Assembly: GCA_947311795.1 (NCBI GenBank)
Contig: CAMZLX010000012.1
Location: 1-5,248, forward strand
Direction of reading: 5' to 3'
From: an uncultured Zetaproteobacteria bacterium
Lineage (GTDB): Bacteria > Pseudomonadota > Zetaproteobacteria > Mariprofundales > Mariprofundaceae
DNA: 5,248 nt
In this document: piece by piece, positions 1 through 5,248 of the stretch
How positions within the stretch are numbered: the first letter of the stretch is position 1
Layout of the letters: each line of letters opens with the position of its first letter
Program-made: the position numbers and the translations under genes
The notes under the pieces: model-generated
Seen by the model: only the letters and a program-made list of their open reading frames with translations
Databases searched by the model: none
What the model was told of the DNA's origin: nothing

Positions 1-306
1 AAAGAAGACAAAATATCCATAAAAACGACCAAAGAAGACGAAAAAGAAGTCAAGAAACCTAAAATTGCCAGAAAACTTAGCTACAAAGACCAAAAAGCAC
101 TGGATGATTTACCCTTGCAAATCGAAGCTTGGGAAGAAGAAAAAGCAGAAATTGAAGCACGATTTTGTGATGTTGATTATTTTAGCAACGACCCGACATC
201 CTTCCAAAACGACCAGAAACAGTTGGATGCATTCAACACCAAACTGGAGCAAGCGTATCAACAGTGGGAAACCCTCGAAGCCAAGCAAGAGCAACTGAAC
301 ACATAA
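1..306 (+). CDS. uup: ABC-F ATPase Uup, C-terminal end (5' truncated by window)
   Basis: This is the last 101 codons of a gene that enters from the left; the frame is open from base 1 to the TAA at 304-306. A Lys/Glu-rich linker is followed by KLSYKDQKALDDLP and a charged, heptad-like helix pair ending near WETLEAKQEQLNT. The KLSYK.Q..L..LP signature followed by a coiled coil is the C-terminal domain typical of Uup. Uup is a soluble ABC-F protein with two ATPase cassettes that acts on ribosomes and has been linked to branched DNA and transposon precise excision; its C-terminal domain binds nucleic acid. The ATPase cassettes lie outside the window, so the call rests on the tail alone. Other ABC-F proteins with a similar tail are the main alternative. 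No strong terminator follows the stop. Confidence 0.82.
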   Translation, partial: KEDKISIKTTKEDEKEVKKPKIARKLSYKDQKALDDLPLQIEAWEEEKAEIEARFCDVDYFSNDPTSFQNDQKQLDAFNTKLEQAYQQWETLEAKQEQLNT

Positions 307-338
307 CGACTTAGCAATCTTCAACATAAAAATAATAG

Positions 339-367
339 TTGTAATGTGAAGCTATTTACCGTATGCT
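339..367 (+). promoter_or_regulatory. Weak sigma70-like promoter candidate for the ppk2 gene set
   Basis: TTGTAA at 339-344 and TATGCT at 362-367 are separated by exactly 17 nt. Each hexamer matches its consensus at four of six positions. A transcript starting near 374 would carry a leader of about 160 nt that includes the stem-loops at 370-416 and 470-494. In AT-rich intergenic DNA such matches are frequent, so this is a suggestion only. Confidence 0.22.
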
Positions 368-369
368 GA

Positions 370-416
370 GCACGAAAAGTTGGTGCACAAACGAATTTGA
401 TTTGTCCACAACGTGC
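370..416 (+). other. Imperfect stem-loop in the ppk2 upstream region
   Basis: GCAC at 370-373 can pair with GTGC at 413-416. Inside it, GTTG-g-TG-c-ACAAA (379-391) pairs with TTTGT-c-CACAAC (401-412), with one bulge and one mismatch around a 9-nt loop. The five bases 374-378 would bulge on the left side. It has no T-tract, so it does not look like an intrinsic terminator. It may be leader structure or chance complementarity. Confidence 0.35.
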
Positions 417-460
417 GGCTTCAACGCTGCTCAATGCATCCTTTTCACCAACAAATCATA

Positions 461-507
461 GACAAGCAACAAGGGAACCACTTTTGTTCCCTTGAAATTT
501 TGTTGTC
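461..507 (+). other. Stem-loop just upstream of ppk2 (possible attenuator or terminator)
   Basis: A perfect 9-bp inverted repeat, CAAGGGAAC at 470-478 and GTTCCCTTG at 486-494, encloses a 7-nt loop. It is followed by AAATTTTG, a poor but not absent T-run. An outer 5-bp pair, GACAA (461-465) with TTGTC (503-507), could extend it across an internal loop. It ends 26 nt before the ppk2 ATG and close to its ribosome binding site. It could end upstream transcription or act in the ppk2 leader. Confidence 0.5.
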
Positions 508-533
508 TCAAATTAAAAGGTGTAAATATAAAC

Positions 534-1454
534 ATGAGCAAAGAAAAAAAACGTAATAAAGAAAAGCTTGGCAAATTACTGGACAAGATGAGCAACCCAA
601 AAAAGGTCTTGGCATCACCCAAGGTGATTTCAGGTAAAAAGCTGCTTGAATTAAGCTATGAGATGGGCACATACCCATACTCTAAAAAAATGGGCTTGGA
701 AGAGTATGAAAGTGAAAAACACTTGCTGCAAATCGAATTACTTAAAGTGCAAGCTTGGGTAAAAGAAACAGGGCAGCGTATTCTTGGTATTTTCGAGGGG
801 CGTGATGCCGCAGGTAAAGGCGGTACGATCAAACGCTTTAATGAGCATTTAAACCCACGTGCTGCGCATGTTATCGCTTTGGAAAAACCCAATGAGCGTG
901 AGCTTGGACAGTGGTATTATCAGCGTTATATCAAACATTTGCCAACCAAAGGCGAAATGGTTTTTTTAGACCGCTCATGGTACAATAGAACAGGTGTTGA
1001 ACGTGTAATGGGCTTTTGTACGGATGAAGAATACTTAGATTTTCTTCGTCAAACACCACAATTGGAACGTATGTTGGTCAACTCGGGTTTACACATATTC
1101 AAATACTGGTTCTCTGTAAGTCGCCATGAGCAACTTCGCCGCTTTCATGGCCGAACCCATGATCCGCTGAAACAGTGGAAGCTTAGCCCCATTGATATTC
1201 AATCCTTGGATAAATGGGGAGATTATACCAAAGCCAAACAATCGATGTTTTTCTACACCAGCACGGCAGACGCACCGTGGACGGTGATTAAATCGGATGA
1301 CAAAAAACGTGCGCGTATTAACTGCATGCGTCATTACCTGCACAACTTGAATTATCCAGGCAAAGATGAAGCTGTCGCCTGCGCGCCAGACCCTAAAATT
1401 GTCGGCAACGTACATAGGAAACTTGATTATTCAAACAAGAAAAACGCTGAATAA
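534..1454 (+). CDS. ppk2: Polyphosphate kinase 2, class I (polyP:NDP phosphotransferase)
   Basis: This 306-residue cytoplasmic enzyme transfers phosphate from inorganic polyphosphate to nucleoside diphosphates, the usual activity of single-domain class I PPK2. A basic, probably flexible N-terminus (1-35) precedes the P-loop kinase-like core. The Walker A motif GRDAAGKGG is at 89-97, the Walker B/DRSWYNR motif FLDRSWYNR at 144-152, and the lid and phosphate-binding segment RRFHGRTHDPLKQWKLSP at 202-219. The conserved DKWGDYTKAK follows near 226-235 and APWTVIKSDDKKRAR near 247-261. Length fits a complete one-domain protein. I chose ATG 534, preceded by AAAAGGTG at 515-522. An in-frame TTG at 492 would add 14 residues unlike the family and lies within the upstream stem-loop. 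It is first in a same-strand set with a basic protein and an exopolyphosphatase. NDP versus NMP preference cannot be read reliably from sequence. Confidence 0.95.
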   Translation: MSKEKKRNKEKLGKLLDKMSNPKKVLASPKVISGKKLLELSYEMGTYPYSKKMGLEEYESEKHLLQIELLKVQAWVKETGQRILGIFEGRDAAGKGGTIKRFNEHLNPRAAHVIALEKPNERELGQWYYQRYIKHLPTKGEMVFLDRSWYNRTGVERVMGFCTDEEYLDFLRQTPQLERMLVNSGLHIFKYWFSVSRHEQLRRFHGRTHDPLKQWKLSPIDIQSLDKWGDYTKAKQSMFFYTSTADAPWTVIKSDDKKRARINCMRHYLHNLNYPGKDEAVACAPDPKIVGNVHRKLDYSNKKNAE

Positions 1455-1464
1455 TCATAACCAA

Positions 1465-1492
1465 ATCTGCGCTGGTACAGACCAGCGCAGGT
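1465..1492 (+). other. Intercistronic stem-loop between ppk2 and the Lys/Ala-rich gene
   Basis: CTGCGCTGG at 1467-1475 and CCAGCGCAG at 1482-1490 form a perfect GC-rich 9-bp stem with a 6-nt loop (TACAGA). A U-G and an A-U pair can extend it to 1465-1492. The sequence after it (TATTATTGAA) has no T-run, so it is not a classical intrinsic terminator. It may partly terminate transcription, stabilise the 3' end of the ppk2 message, or mark a processing site that sets different levels for ppk2 and the downstream genes. Confidence 0.6.
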
Positions 1493-1525
1493 ATTATTGA
1501 ATAAGGTAAGGAGCAAGAATAAACA

Positions 1526-1813
1526 ATGAGTGCCAGTAAACATGACAAAAAACTACATCAGGCTTTAGAAGATGCCATAAACAAAGCAGATAAAGCTGCA
1601 AGCAAAGCTGCAAAAGCCGCAAAAAAAGCCAAGAAAGCAGCTAAAAAAGCCAAACGTGCTGAAAAACGCATGAGTAAAACGGCTAAAAAGGTGGACAAAC
1701 AACATGCCTTGACCAAACGTCATCTAAAGAAATACGATGCCGACAAGGTGAAAAAAATCGCCAGAAAGAAAAAAATCCAAAAGAAAGTCCGCGAAAAACA
1801 AAACGGGGCTTAG
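1526..1813 (+). CDS. Small Lys/Ala-rich, histone H1-like basic protein of unknown function
   Basis: The product has 95 residues with 31 Lys, 5 Arg and about 20 Ala but only 9 Asp/Glu, so it is strongly positive. Residues 1-20 look like a short amphipathic helix (HQALEDAINKAD). Residues 21-48 carry imperfect KAAK/AAKK repeats, and 49-95 is a basic helical tail with KKIARKKKIQKKVREK. There is no signal peptide, membrane segment, cysteine or enzyme motif. The start ATG has AAGGAG at 1508-1513, 12 nt upstream. The gene lies between ppk2 and ppx, its TAG stop overlaps the next gene's ribosome binding site, and the reading frame is tidy, which supports a real gene. Composition resembles histone H1-like bacterial proteins such as the AlgP/PhaF basic tails, which bind DNA or granule surfaces. 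A role in binding polyphosphate or DNA is inferred from charge and neighbours; I do not recognise a named family. Confidence 0.8.
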   Translation: MSASKHDKKLHQALEDAINKADKAASKAAKAAKKAKKAAKKAKRAEKRMSKTAKKVDKQHALTKRHLKKYDADKVKKIARKKKIQKKVREKQNGA

Positions 1814-1816
1814 AGG
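1813..1816 (+). promoter_or_regulatory. Ribosome binding site of ppx, overlapping the preceding stop
   Basis: GAGG begins on the last base of the TAG stop of the Lys/Ala-rich gene and lies 8 nt before the TTG start at 1825. This spacing fixes the non-ATG start and suggests that ribosomes finishing the small gene load onto ppx. Confidence 0.7.
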
Positions 1817-1824
1817 TTTAACAT

Positions 1825-3345
1825 TTGAATCTACCTGTTGGTCAACATATTGCCGCTGTGGATATGGGAACCAACTCATTTCACATGATTATTGCACAAA
1901 CTGAACCCCATGGCGCATTCCGTATTGTGGATAGAATGAAGCACTGGGTGCGCTTGGGTGATGGTGTGGATAAACGTGGTAGACTCAACCCTGCATCTAT
2001 CGACCGCATGGTGGATAGCCTAAAGTTTTTCAAACAGTTGGCTGAAAGTTATGATGCTGAAATGCATTGTATTGCCACGTCTGCCATGCGTGATGCCCCC
2101 AATCGCAATGCAATTGCCAAGCGCATTCGTCATGAGCTTGGCTTGGTGGTTGAAATTGTGGGTGGTGAGGAAGAAGCCCGCCTTGTTTATCAAGGGGTGT
2201 GCGCCGAAGGTTATATTCGAGAAGAGCCTGCTTATATCATTGATATTGGCGGTGGTAGCACAGAAGTGATTGTGGGTGATAAAACAGGTCTTTTGGCTGC
2301 AGAGAGCTTAAACATGGGTGCGCGGCGATATTCGCGTCAATTTTTTGCCGCAGGCAACTACACCTCTCGTCAAATCAATATGTGCCATCATGCTGCAGCC
2401 AGTAAAATTCAATCTGTAGCTAATGCCTATACACCGTTTGATGTACATGCCGTGTACGGCACTTCAGGCACCATTCGTACGCTTGCAGACATCACTGCAC
2501 AATTCTGTAACCATGATGATAACACACACTTAACACGCAAAGACTTGAAGCAAACACAAACAAAACTCATTGATGCCGTTAAAGCTGACCAACTACCCGA
2601 CAATATCGAAGCCGAACGCAAAAACACATTGGTCGCAGGCAGCATCATTTTACAAGAAGTCATGCGCGCGCTGGGTGTCAAGTCCTTACGCGTTTGCCCC
2701 AGCGCTTTGCGTGAAGGCATTATCTTTGACCGCATCAACACAGCTGGTCGCTTGCCTGCCCGACCCATCAAAGCTGCCACACAAGCCATGGCAAAACGAT
2801 TTAATCTTGACTGCAGCCAAATCAAATGTGTAACCCAAACATCAGAAATCATTTTTGAAGCGTATGCTAAGTTATTAAGCTTAAATCACGAGGCATACCG
2901 CCTTCTCATTGCCGCATGTCAATTGCATGAGGTTGGGCTTGCCATGAACCATAAAAAAATACATCTGCATGGCAGTTATATCATTGCCCATTCCAACTTA
3001 ACAGGAGTAACCCAGCGGCAACAACAGATGCTGGCGACCATTGTTCGCTTTCACCGCAAAGCAAGCCCCAACAAAAGCCATGCGATGCTAAAAAACATGC
3101 GCAGCCAAGATATAAAAACCACCATCGCACTGGCTGCGATGCTTCGCTTGGCAGCTGCGCTCAACCGCACCAAAAGTGGTGAAGCTGCCAACCCTGACAT
3201 CACCGAAAAGAAAAAAACGTGGCAGTGGTCTTTTGATAAAACATGGTTTGAAAGTCATGACGTGTGCATTTGGAATGCAGACCAAGAAAAACGCCCGCTA
3301 AGCAAGCTGGTTGGCAAACCAATTCAGTTTCAACACAAGGCATAA
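1825..3345 (+). CDS. ppx: Exopolyphosphatase / guanosine pentaphosphatase (Ppx/GppA family)
   Basis: This 506-residue cytoplasmic protein is predicted to release phosphate from the ends of polyphosphate chains, and perhaps to convert pppGpp to ppGpp. It has the ASKHA (actin-like) fold: first phosphate motif VDMGTNSFHM at 12-21, Glu-rich EEEARLVYQG at 115-124 with the probable catalytic Glu, second glycine loop DIGGGSTE at 140-147, and GTSGTIRTL at 212-220. A C-terminal HD-like helical domain carries LHEVGLAMNH at 367-376 and VRFHRKA near 407-413; the HE in place of HD is as in E. coli PPX. Length matches four-domain PPX (about 513) rather than short two-domain forms. The start is TTG 1825: GAGG at 1813-1816 is 8 nt upstream and the first glycine loop begins at residue 12, so the next ATG (1864) would cut into the fold. 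PPX versus GppA activity is not settled by sequence; the PPK2 neighbour favours PPX. Confidence 0.92.
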   Translation: MNLPVGQHIAAVDMGTNSFHMIIAQTEPHGAFRIVDRMKHWVRLGDGVDKRGRLNPASIDRMVDSLKFFKQLAESYDAEMHCIATSAMRDAPNRNAIAKRIRHELGLVVEIVGGEEEARLVYQGVCAEGYIREEPAYIIDIGGGSTEVIVGDKTGLLAAESLNMGARRYSRQFFAAGNYTSRQINMCHHAAASKIQSVANAYTPFDVHAVYGTSGTIRTLADITAQFCNHDDNTHLTRKDLKQTQTKLIDAVKADQLPDNIEAERKNTLVAGSIILQEVMRALGVKSLRVCPSALREGIIFDRINTAGRLPARPIKAATQAMAKRFNLDCSQIKCVTQTSEIIFEAYAKLLSLNHEAYRLLIAACQLHEVGLAMNHKKIHLHGSYIIAHSNLTGVTQRQQQMLATIVRFHRKASPNKSHAMLKNMRSQDIKTTIALAAMLRLAAALNRTKSGEAANPDITEKKKTWQWSFDKTWFESHDVCIWNADQEKRPLSKLVGKPIQFQHKA

Positions 3346-3377
3346 AAAAACCGCCTCAACCCAGAAGGTTAAGACGG
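3344..3377 (-). terminator. Intrinsic terminator of rpsU, overlapping the ppx stop codon
   Basis: Read on the minus strand, CCGTCTTAACC (3377-3367) pairs with GGTTGAGGCGG (3361-3351) over 11 positions including two U-G wobbles, with a 5-nt loop. Seven T follow directly (3350-3344). On the plus strand the two wobbles become A-C mismatches and the sequence after the stem is CTTTG, so the element is built for the minus-strand gene and is at best a weak terminator for ppx. The T-run overlaps the TAA of ppx at 3343-3345. Confidence 0.85.
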
Positions 3378-3410
3378 CTTTGAAGAATCAAAAGATTCGG
3401 TTTGCTTCTC

Positions 3411-3626
3411 TTAATATTCGCGACGTTGACGTGCGCGGATACGACGAAGACGCTTCATAAGACGCTTGCGTGCAGCAGCTTCTTTGCGTTTTTTCGCCAC
3501 AGAAGGTTTTTCATAAGCTTCACGACGACGGCATTCACTAATAACACCACCACGCTCAACTTGCTTGCGGAATCGCTTAATCGCCATTTCAATTGGCTCA
3601 TCTGTACTCACTCTAATTCCTGGCAT
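3411..3626 (-). CDS. rpsU: Small ribosomal subunit protein bS21
   Basis: This 71-residue, very basic protein of the 30S platform sits near the 3' end of 16S rRNA and helps translation initiation. The family pattern is clear: MPGIRVSTDEP at 1-11, AIKRFRKQVERGGV at 15-28, ECRRREAYEKPS at 31-42, then an Arg/Lys-rich helix ending in RREY. Length is the usual 71. The start is the ATG at 3626-3624. A longer frame from TTG 3650 would translate through the Shine-Dalgarno sequence and add eight residues foreign to the family. The gene stands alone here, convergent with ppx and divergent from murJ, and not next to dnaG/rpoD as in enterobacteria. A strong terminator follows at 3377-3344. Autoregulation through the very strong ribosome binding site is possible but unproven. 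Confidence 0.97.
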   Translation of the reverse strand: MPGIRVSTDEPIEMAIKRFRKQVERGGVISECRRREAYEKPSVAKKRKEAAARKRLMKRLRRIRARQRREY

Positions 3627-3633
3627 GTAAAAC

Positions 3634-3644
3634 ATCACCTCCTT
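3634..3644 (-). promoter_or_regulatory. Extended Shine-Dalgarno of rpsU
   Basis: On the minus strand AAGGAGGTGAT is an 11-nt run complementary to the usual 3' end of bacterial 16S rRNA, 7 nt before the ATG. It is far stronger than the sites of the other genes in the window (AAAAGGTG, AAGGAG, GAGG, AAAGGG) and settles the start of rpsU. Confidence 0.9.
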
Positions 3645-3719
3645 GGGCAAACCGTAAAACTTGTATCCTAAAAACCGTAGCTCAGTCCATACAACCCTGC
3701 ATAAGCTTGACTATAAGCC

Positions 3720-3735
3720 ACCCTGTGCAAAGGGT
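3720..3735 (+). other. Short inverted repeat covering the murJ ribosome binding site
   Basis: ACCCT (3720-3724) and AGGGT (3731-3735) form a perfect 5-bp stem with a 6-nt loop. The right arm contains the AGGG of the putative Shine-Dalgarno (AAAGGG, 3729-3734), 9 nt before the murJ ATG. The stem is short, so it may only reduce translation slightly or be chance. Confidence 0.3.
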
Positions 3736-3743
3736 CGCGCATT

Positions 3744-5248
3744 ATGGGTGCGGAATCAGTGAAGTCAAATCAGAAGAACAGTTTGTTCAGAGCTGCAGCG
3801 AAAGTTGGCAGTTGGACCATGTTATCCCGTATATTAGGTTTCATTCGTGACATCTTTATCGCCCGCCTTTTGGGCGCAAGCCCACTTGCCGATGCCTTTC
3901 TTGTTGCCTTTAAGCTGCCCAACTTTTTCCGCCGCATGTTTGCAGAGGGTACTTTAACCGTTGCCCTTGTGCCTGTGTTGGCTGAAGAGCGCAAAAAAGG
4001 CGAAGAAGATGCCCATTCTTATTTGAATGCGCTTGCAGGTTTATTGCTTGCAGCACTTACCCTGTTCACCATTGCAGGCATGGTGTTTATGCCATGGCTG
4101 CTGCTTGCTTTTGCCCCAGGTTTTCATGATGACCCCGACCGCTGGAGTCAGGCGTTAACCCTTGCCCGCATTATGTTCCCCTACCTTGCTTTTATTTCCC
4201 TCGCCGCCATGTCGTGGGCAGTGCTGAATGCCTACCGCAAGTTCTCCGTAGCTGCGGCAAGCCCTGCCTTGTTAAACATCGCCATCATCTTTGCCGCCAT
4301 CATTTTAGCACCCTTGCACGACAATCCTGCCGAAGCTTTGGCGGTGGGTGTGATGCTTGGCGGAGCTTTGCAACTTGTGATTCAATTTCCTGCGCTCAAA
4401 CGCATTGGTTGGATTCCTAAACCCACATGGAACCCTCGATTACCCGCCATTGCCGATACTTTAAAACTTTTCGGGCCTGCCGTACTTGGTATCGCTGCCG
4501 TGCAAATCAACATCTTGGTCGGTACGATTTTAGCCACATTATTACCCGTAGGCGCTGTCTCCTATTTATATTACGCCGATAGAATTGTGCAGCTTCCCCT
4601 TGCCCTGTTTGGCATCGCCATGGGCACAGCCTTGTTGCCTGCATTATCCGAACACTTAGCCAATGGAAGAAACATCGAAGCCAAACAAGATTTAAGAAGT
4701 GGTTTAACATGGCTAACTTGGATTATCCTGCCTTCCATGGTGGGCATTTTATTCCTCGCCGAACCCATCATTCGCACCTTGTTTGAAAATGGCGCGTTCA
4801 CAGCCCTTGATGCCGCCAACACTGCCCGCGCGCTTCAAGCTTACACCGTTGGTTTATTGGTCTTTTGTTGGGCAAGAGTGTTGTCCACGGCATGTTTTGC
4901 GGGCAAAGATGCCAAAGCACCCATGAAATATGCGATGTACACCGTTGCCGTGAATATCATCCTCGCCGTGATTCTGATGCAACCTTTGGGTTATGTCGGT
5001 TTGGCATTGGCATCCGCCTTGGCATCATTTTTTAATGTGGCTTTATTGTGGGCGCATTTGCACAAAAAACACGGCGCAATCTTTGATACACAAAGCTGGA
5101 AACGTATGGCATCCGCCGTGCTTGCCTGTTTACCCATGGCAGCCCTTCTTTATTATCTACCCAACTACTGGGCATTCCCCAGCGATAAACTCATGCAATT
5201 TATATGGCTCGCAGCACTTGTGATTGGAAGTATGCTGACTTTCTTCGC
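3744..5248 (+). CDS. murJ: Lipid II flippase MurJ (MviN), 3' truncated by window
   Basis: An inner-membrane MOP-superfamily protein that moves lipid II, the peptidoglycan precursor, to the periplasmic face. The frame is open for 501 codons to the window end; E. coli MurJ has 511 residues, so only a short C-terminal piece is missing. Family hallmarks: SWTMLSRILGFIRD at 23-36, DAFLVAFKLPNFFRRMFAEG at 50-69, and YYADRIVQLPLALFGIAMGT at 276-295. Arg29, Arg35, Arg63 and Arg280 align with the essential E. coli Arg18, Arg24, Arg52 and Arg270, and Asp50 with Asp39, so it is probably functional. The rest is a series of hydrophobic membrane helices with short charged loops. The start ATG 3744 has AAAGGG at 3729-3734; it adds about 11 polar residues before the family's usual first residue. 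An internal ATG at 3819 would remove the first conserved helix. It is divergent from rpsU. Confidence 0.95.
   Translation, partial: MGAESVKSNQKNSLFRAAAKVGSWTMLSRILGFIRDIFIARLLGASPLADAFLVAFKLPNFFRRMFAEGTLTVALVPVLAEERKKGEEDAHSYLNALAGLLLAALTLFTIAGMVFMPWLLLAFAPGFHDDPDRWSQALTLARIMFPYLAFISLAAMSWAVLNAYRKFSVAAASPALLNIAIIFAAIILAPLHDNPAEALAVGVMLGGALQLVIQFPALKRIGWIPKPTWNPRLPAIADTLKLFGPAVLGIAAVQINILVGTILATLLPVGAVSYLYYADRIVQLPLALFGIAMGTALLPALSEHLANGRNIEAKQDLRSGLTWLTWIILPSMVGILFLAEPIIRTLFENGAFTALDAANTARALQAYTVGLLVFCWARVLSTACFAGKDAKAPMKYAMYTVAVNIILAVILMQPLGYVGLALASALASFFNVALLWAHLHKKHGAIFDTQSWKRMASAVLACLPMAALLYYLPNYWAFPSDKLMQFIWLAALVIGSMLTFF

Larger units (their letters stand above)
307..533. other. Intergenic region between uup and ppk2, with stem-loops
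   Basis: This 227-bp gap contains no convincing gene. Short open frames crossing it are unconserved in appearance and overlap coding sequence in the wrong frame. It holds three inverted repeats: a weak one at 319-351 (CTTC-A-ACAT against ATGTGAAG, one bulge), an imperfect one at 370-416 and a perfect 9-bp stem at 470-494. The region presumably carries the promoter and leader of the ppk2 gene set. I see no Pho-box-like direct repeat. Confidence 0.6.
3627..3743. promoter_or_regulatory. Divergent promoter region between rpsU and murJ
   Basis: The 117-bp spacer must hold the start signals for both genes. For rpsU, a weak minus-strand candidate is TTGTAT (3694-3689) and TAGGAT (3670-3665) with an 18-nt spacer, which would give a leader of roughly 30 nt. 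For murJ I see no pair I would defend. TTGACT at 3708-3713 on the plus strand has no suitable -10 at the right distance. A short inverted repeat (3720-3735) lies over the murJ ribosome binding site. Confidence 0.45.

Noticed and set aside
492..533. TTG 492 as an upstream start for ppk2
   Set aside because: The added residues (LKFCCLKLKGVNIN) do not look like the family, the codon lies in a stem-loop arm, and ATG 534 has its own ribosome binding site.
1089..1415. 108-codon minus-strand frame inside ppk2
   Set aside because: It is antisense to the conserved PPK2 lid and C-terminal region and has no family features.
2427..2852. 141-codon minus-strand frame inside ppx
   Set aside because: It lies wholly opposite conserved Ppx sequence, has no start signals and no recognisable domain.
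3385..3398. GAATC-AAAA-GATTC inverted repeat as the ppx terminator
   Set aside because: Only five AT-rich base pairs and no following T-run.
3627..3650. TTG 3650 (minus) as the start of a 79-residue bS21
   Set aside because: It would translate the Shine-Dalgarno itself; bS21 family proteins begin at the MPGIRV-type sequence encoded from 3626.
3402..3671. 89-codon plus-strand frame opposite rpsU
   Set aside because: It is antisense to a clear bS21 gene, lacks a ribosome binding site and has a low-complexity Thr/Phe-rich product typical of a shadow frame.
3678..3735. tRNA-like GTAGCTCAGTC (3678-3688)
   Set aside because: It resembles a D-arm, but there is no matching GAGC arm, no TTCGA-type T-loop and no acceptor stem.
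3819..5248. ATG 3819 as the murJ start
   Set aside because: It would remove the first conserved segment before SRILGFIRD, whereas ATG 3744 has a ribosome binding site and keeps it.
1..5248. Mobile element, CRISPR array, toxin-antitoxin or defence system
   Set aside because: No transposase, integrase, terminal or regular direct repeats, nor any defence-related domain was found; the genes are housekeeping or polyphosphate-related.

Overview
The window looks like ordinary chromosome of a Gram-negative proteobacterium of moderate GC. The evidence is a Uup-type ABC-F tail, an E. coli-like four-domain Ppx/GppA phosphatase, a bS21 ribosomal protein and a MurJ lipid II flippase, all with standard Shine-Dalgarno spacing. 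I cannot assign the class from this sequence alone. I see no insertion sequence, CRISPR array, phage gene, tRNA or rRNA.

Layout from left to right. Positions 1-306 hold the 3' end of uup (plus strand). A 227-bp gap (307-533) follows, with several imperfect or perfect stem-loops and one weak promoter-like pair. Next comes a plus-strand gene set: a class I polyphosphate kinase 2 (534-1454), a 95-residue Lys/Ala-rich basic protein (1526-1813) and an exopolyphosphatase/pppGpp phosphatase (1825-3345). The last two are 11 nt apart and look translationally coupled. A perfect 9-bp stem-loop lies between ppk2 and the small gene. The set ends in a convergent terminator region shared with rpsU (minus strand, 3411-3626). 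rpsU stands alone here and has an 11-nt Shine-Dalgarno match. A 117-bp divergent spacer leads to murJ (plus strand, 3744 to beyond the window end).

How the genes may work together: PPK2 and Ppx both consume inorganic polyphosphate. PPK2 uses it to phosphorylate nucleotides, and Ppx hydrolyses it to phosphate. The small protein between them has 31 Lys and 5 Arg in 95 residues, which suits binding a polyanion. The simplest hypothesis is a polyphosphate-handling cassette with its own polyphosphate- or nucleoid-binding basic protein. That is the most interesting element here, but the role of the small protein is inferred from composition and position only. uup, rpsU and murJ are housekeeping neighbours with no obvious functional tie to it.
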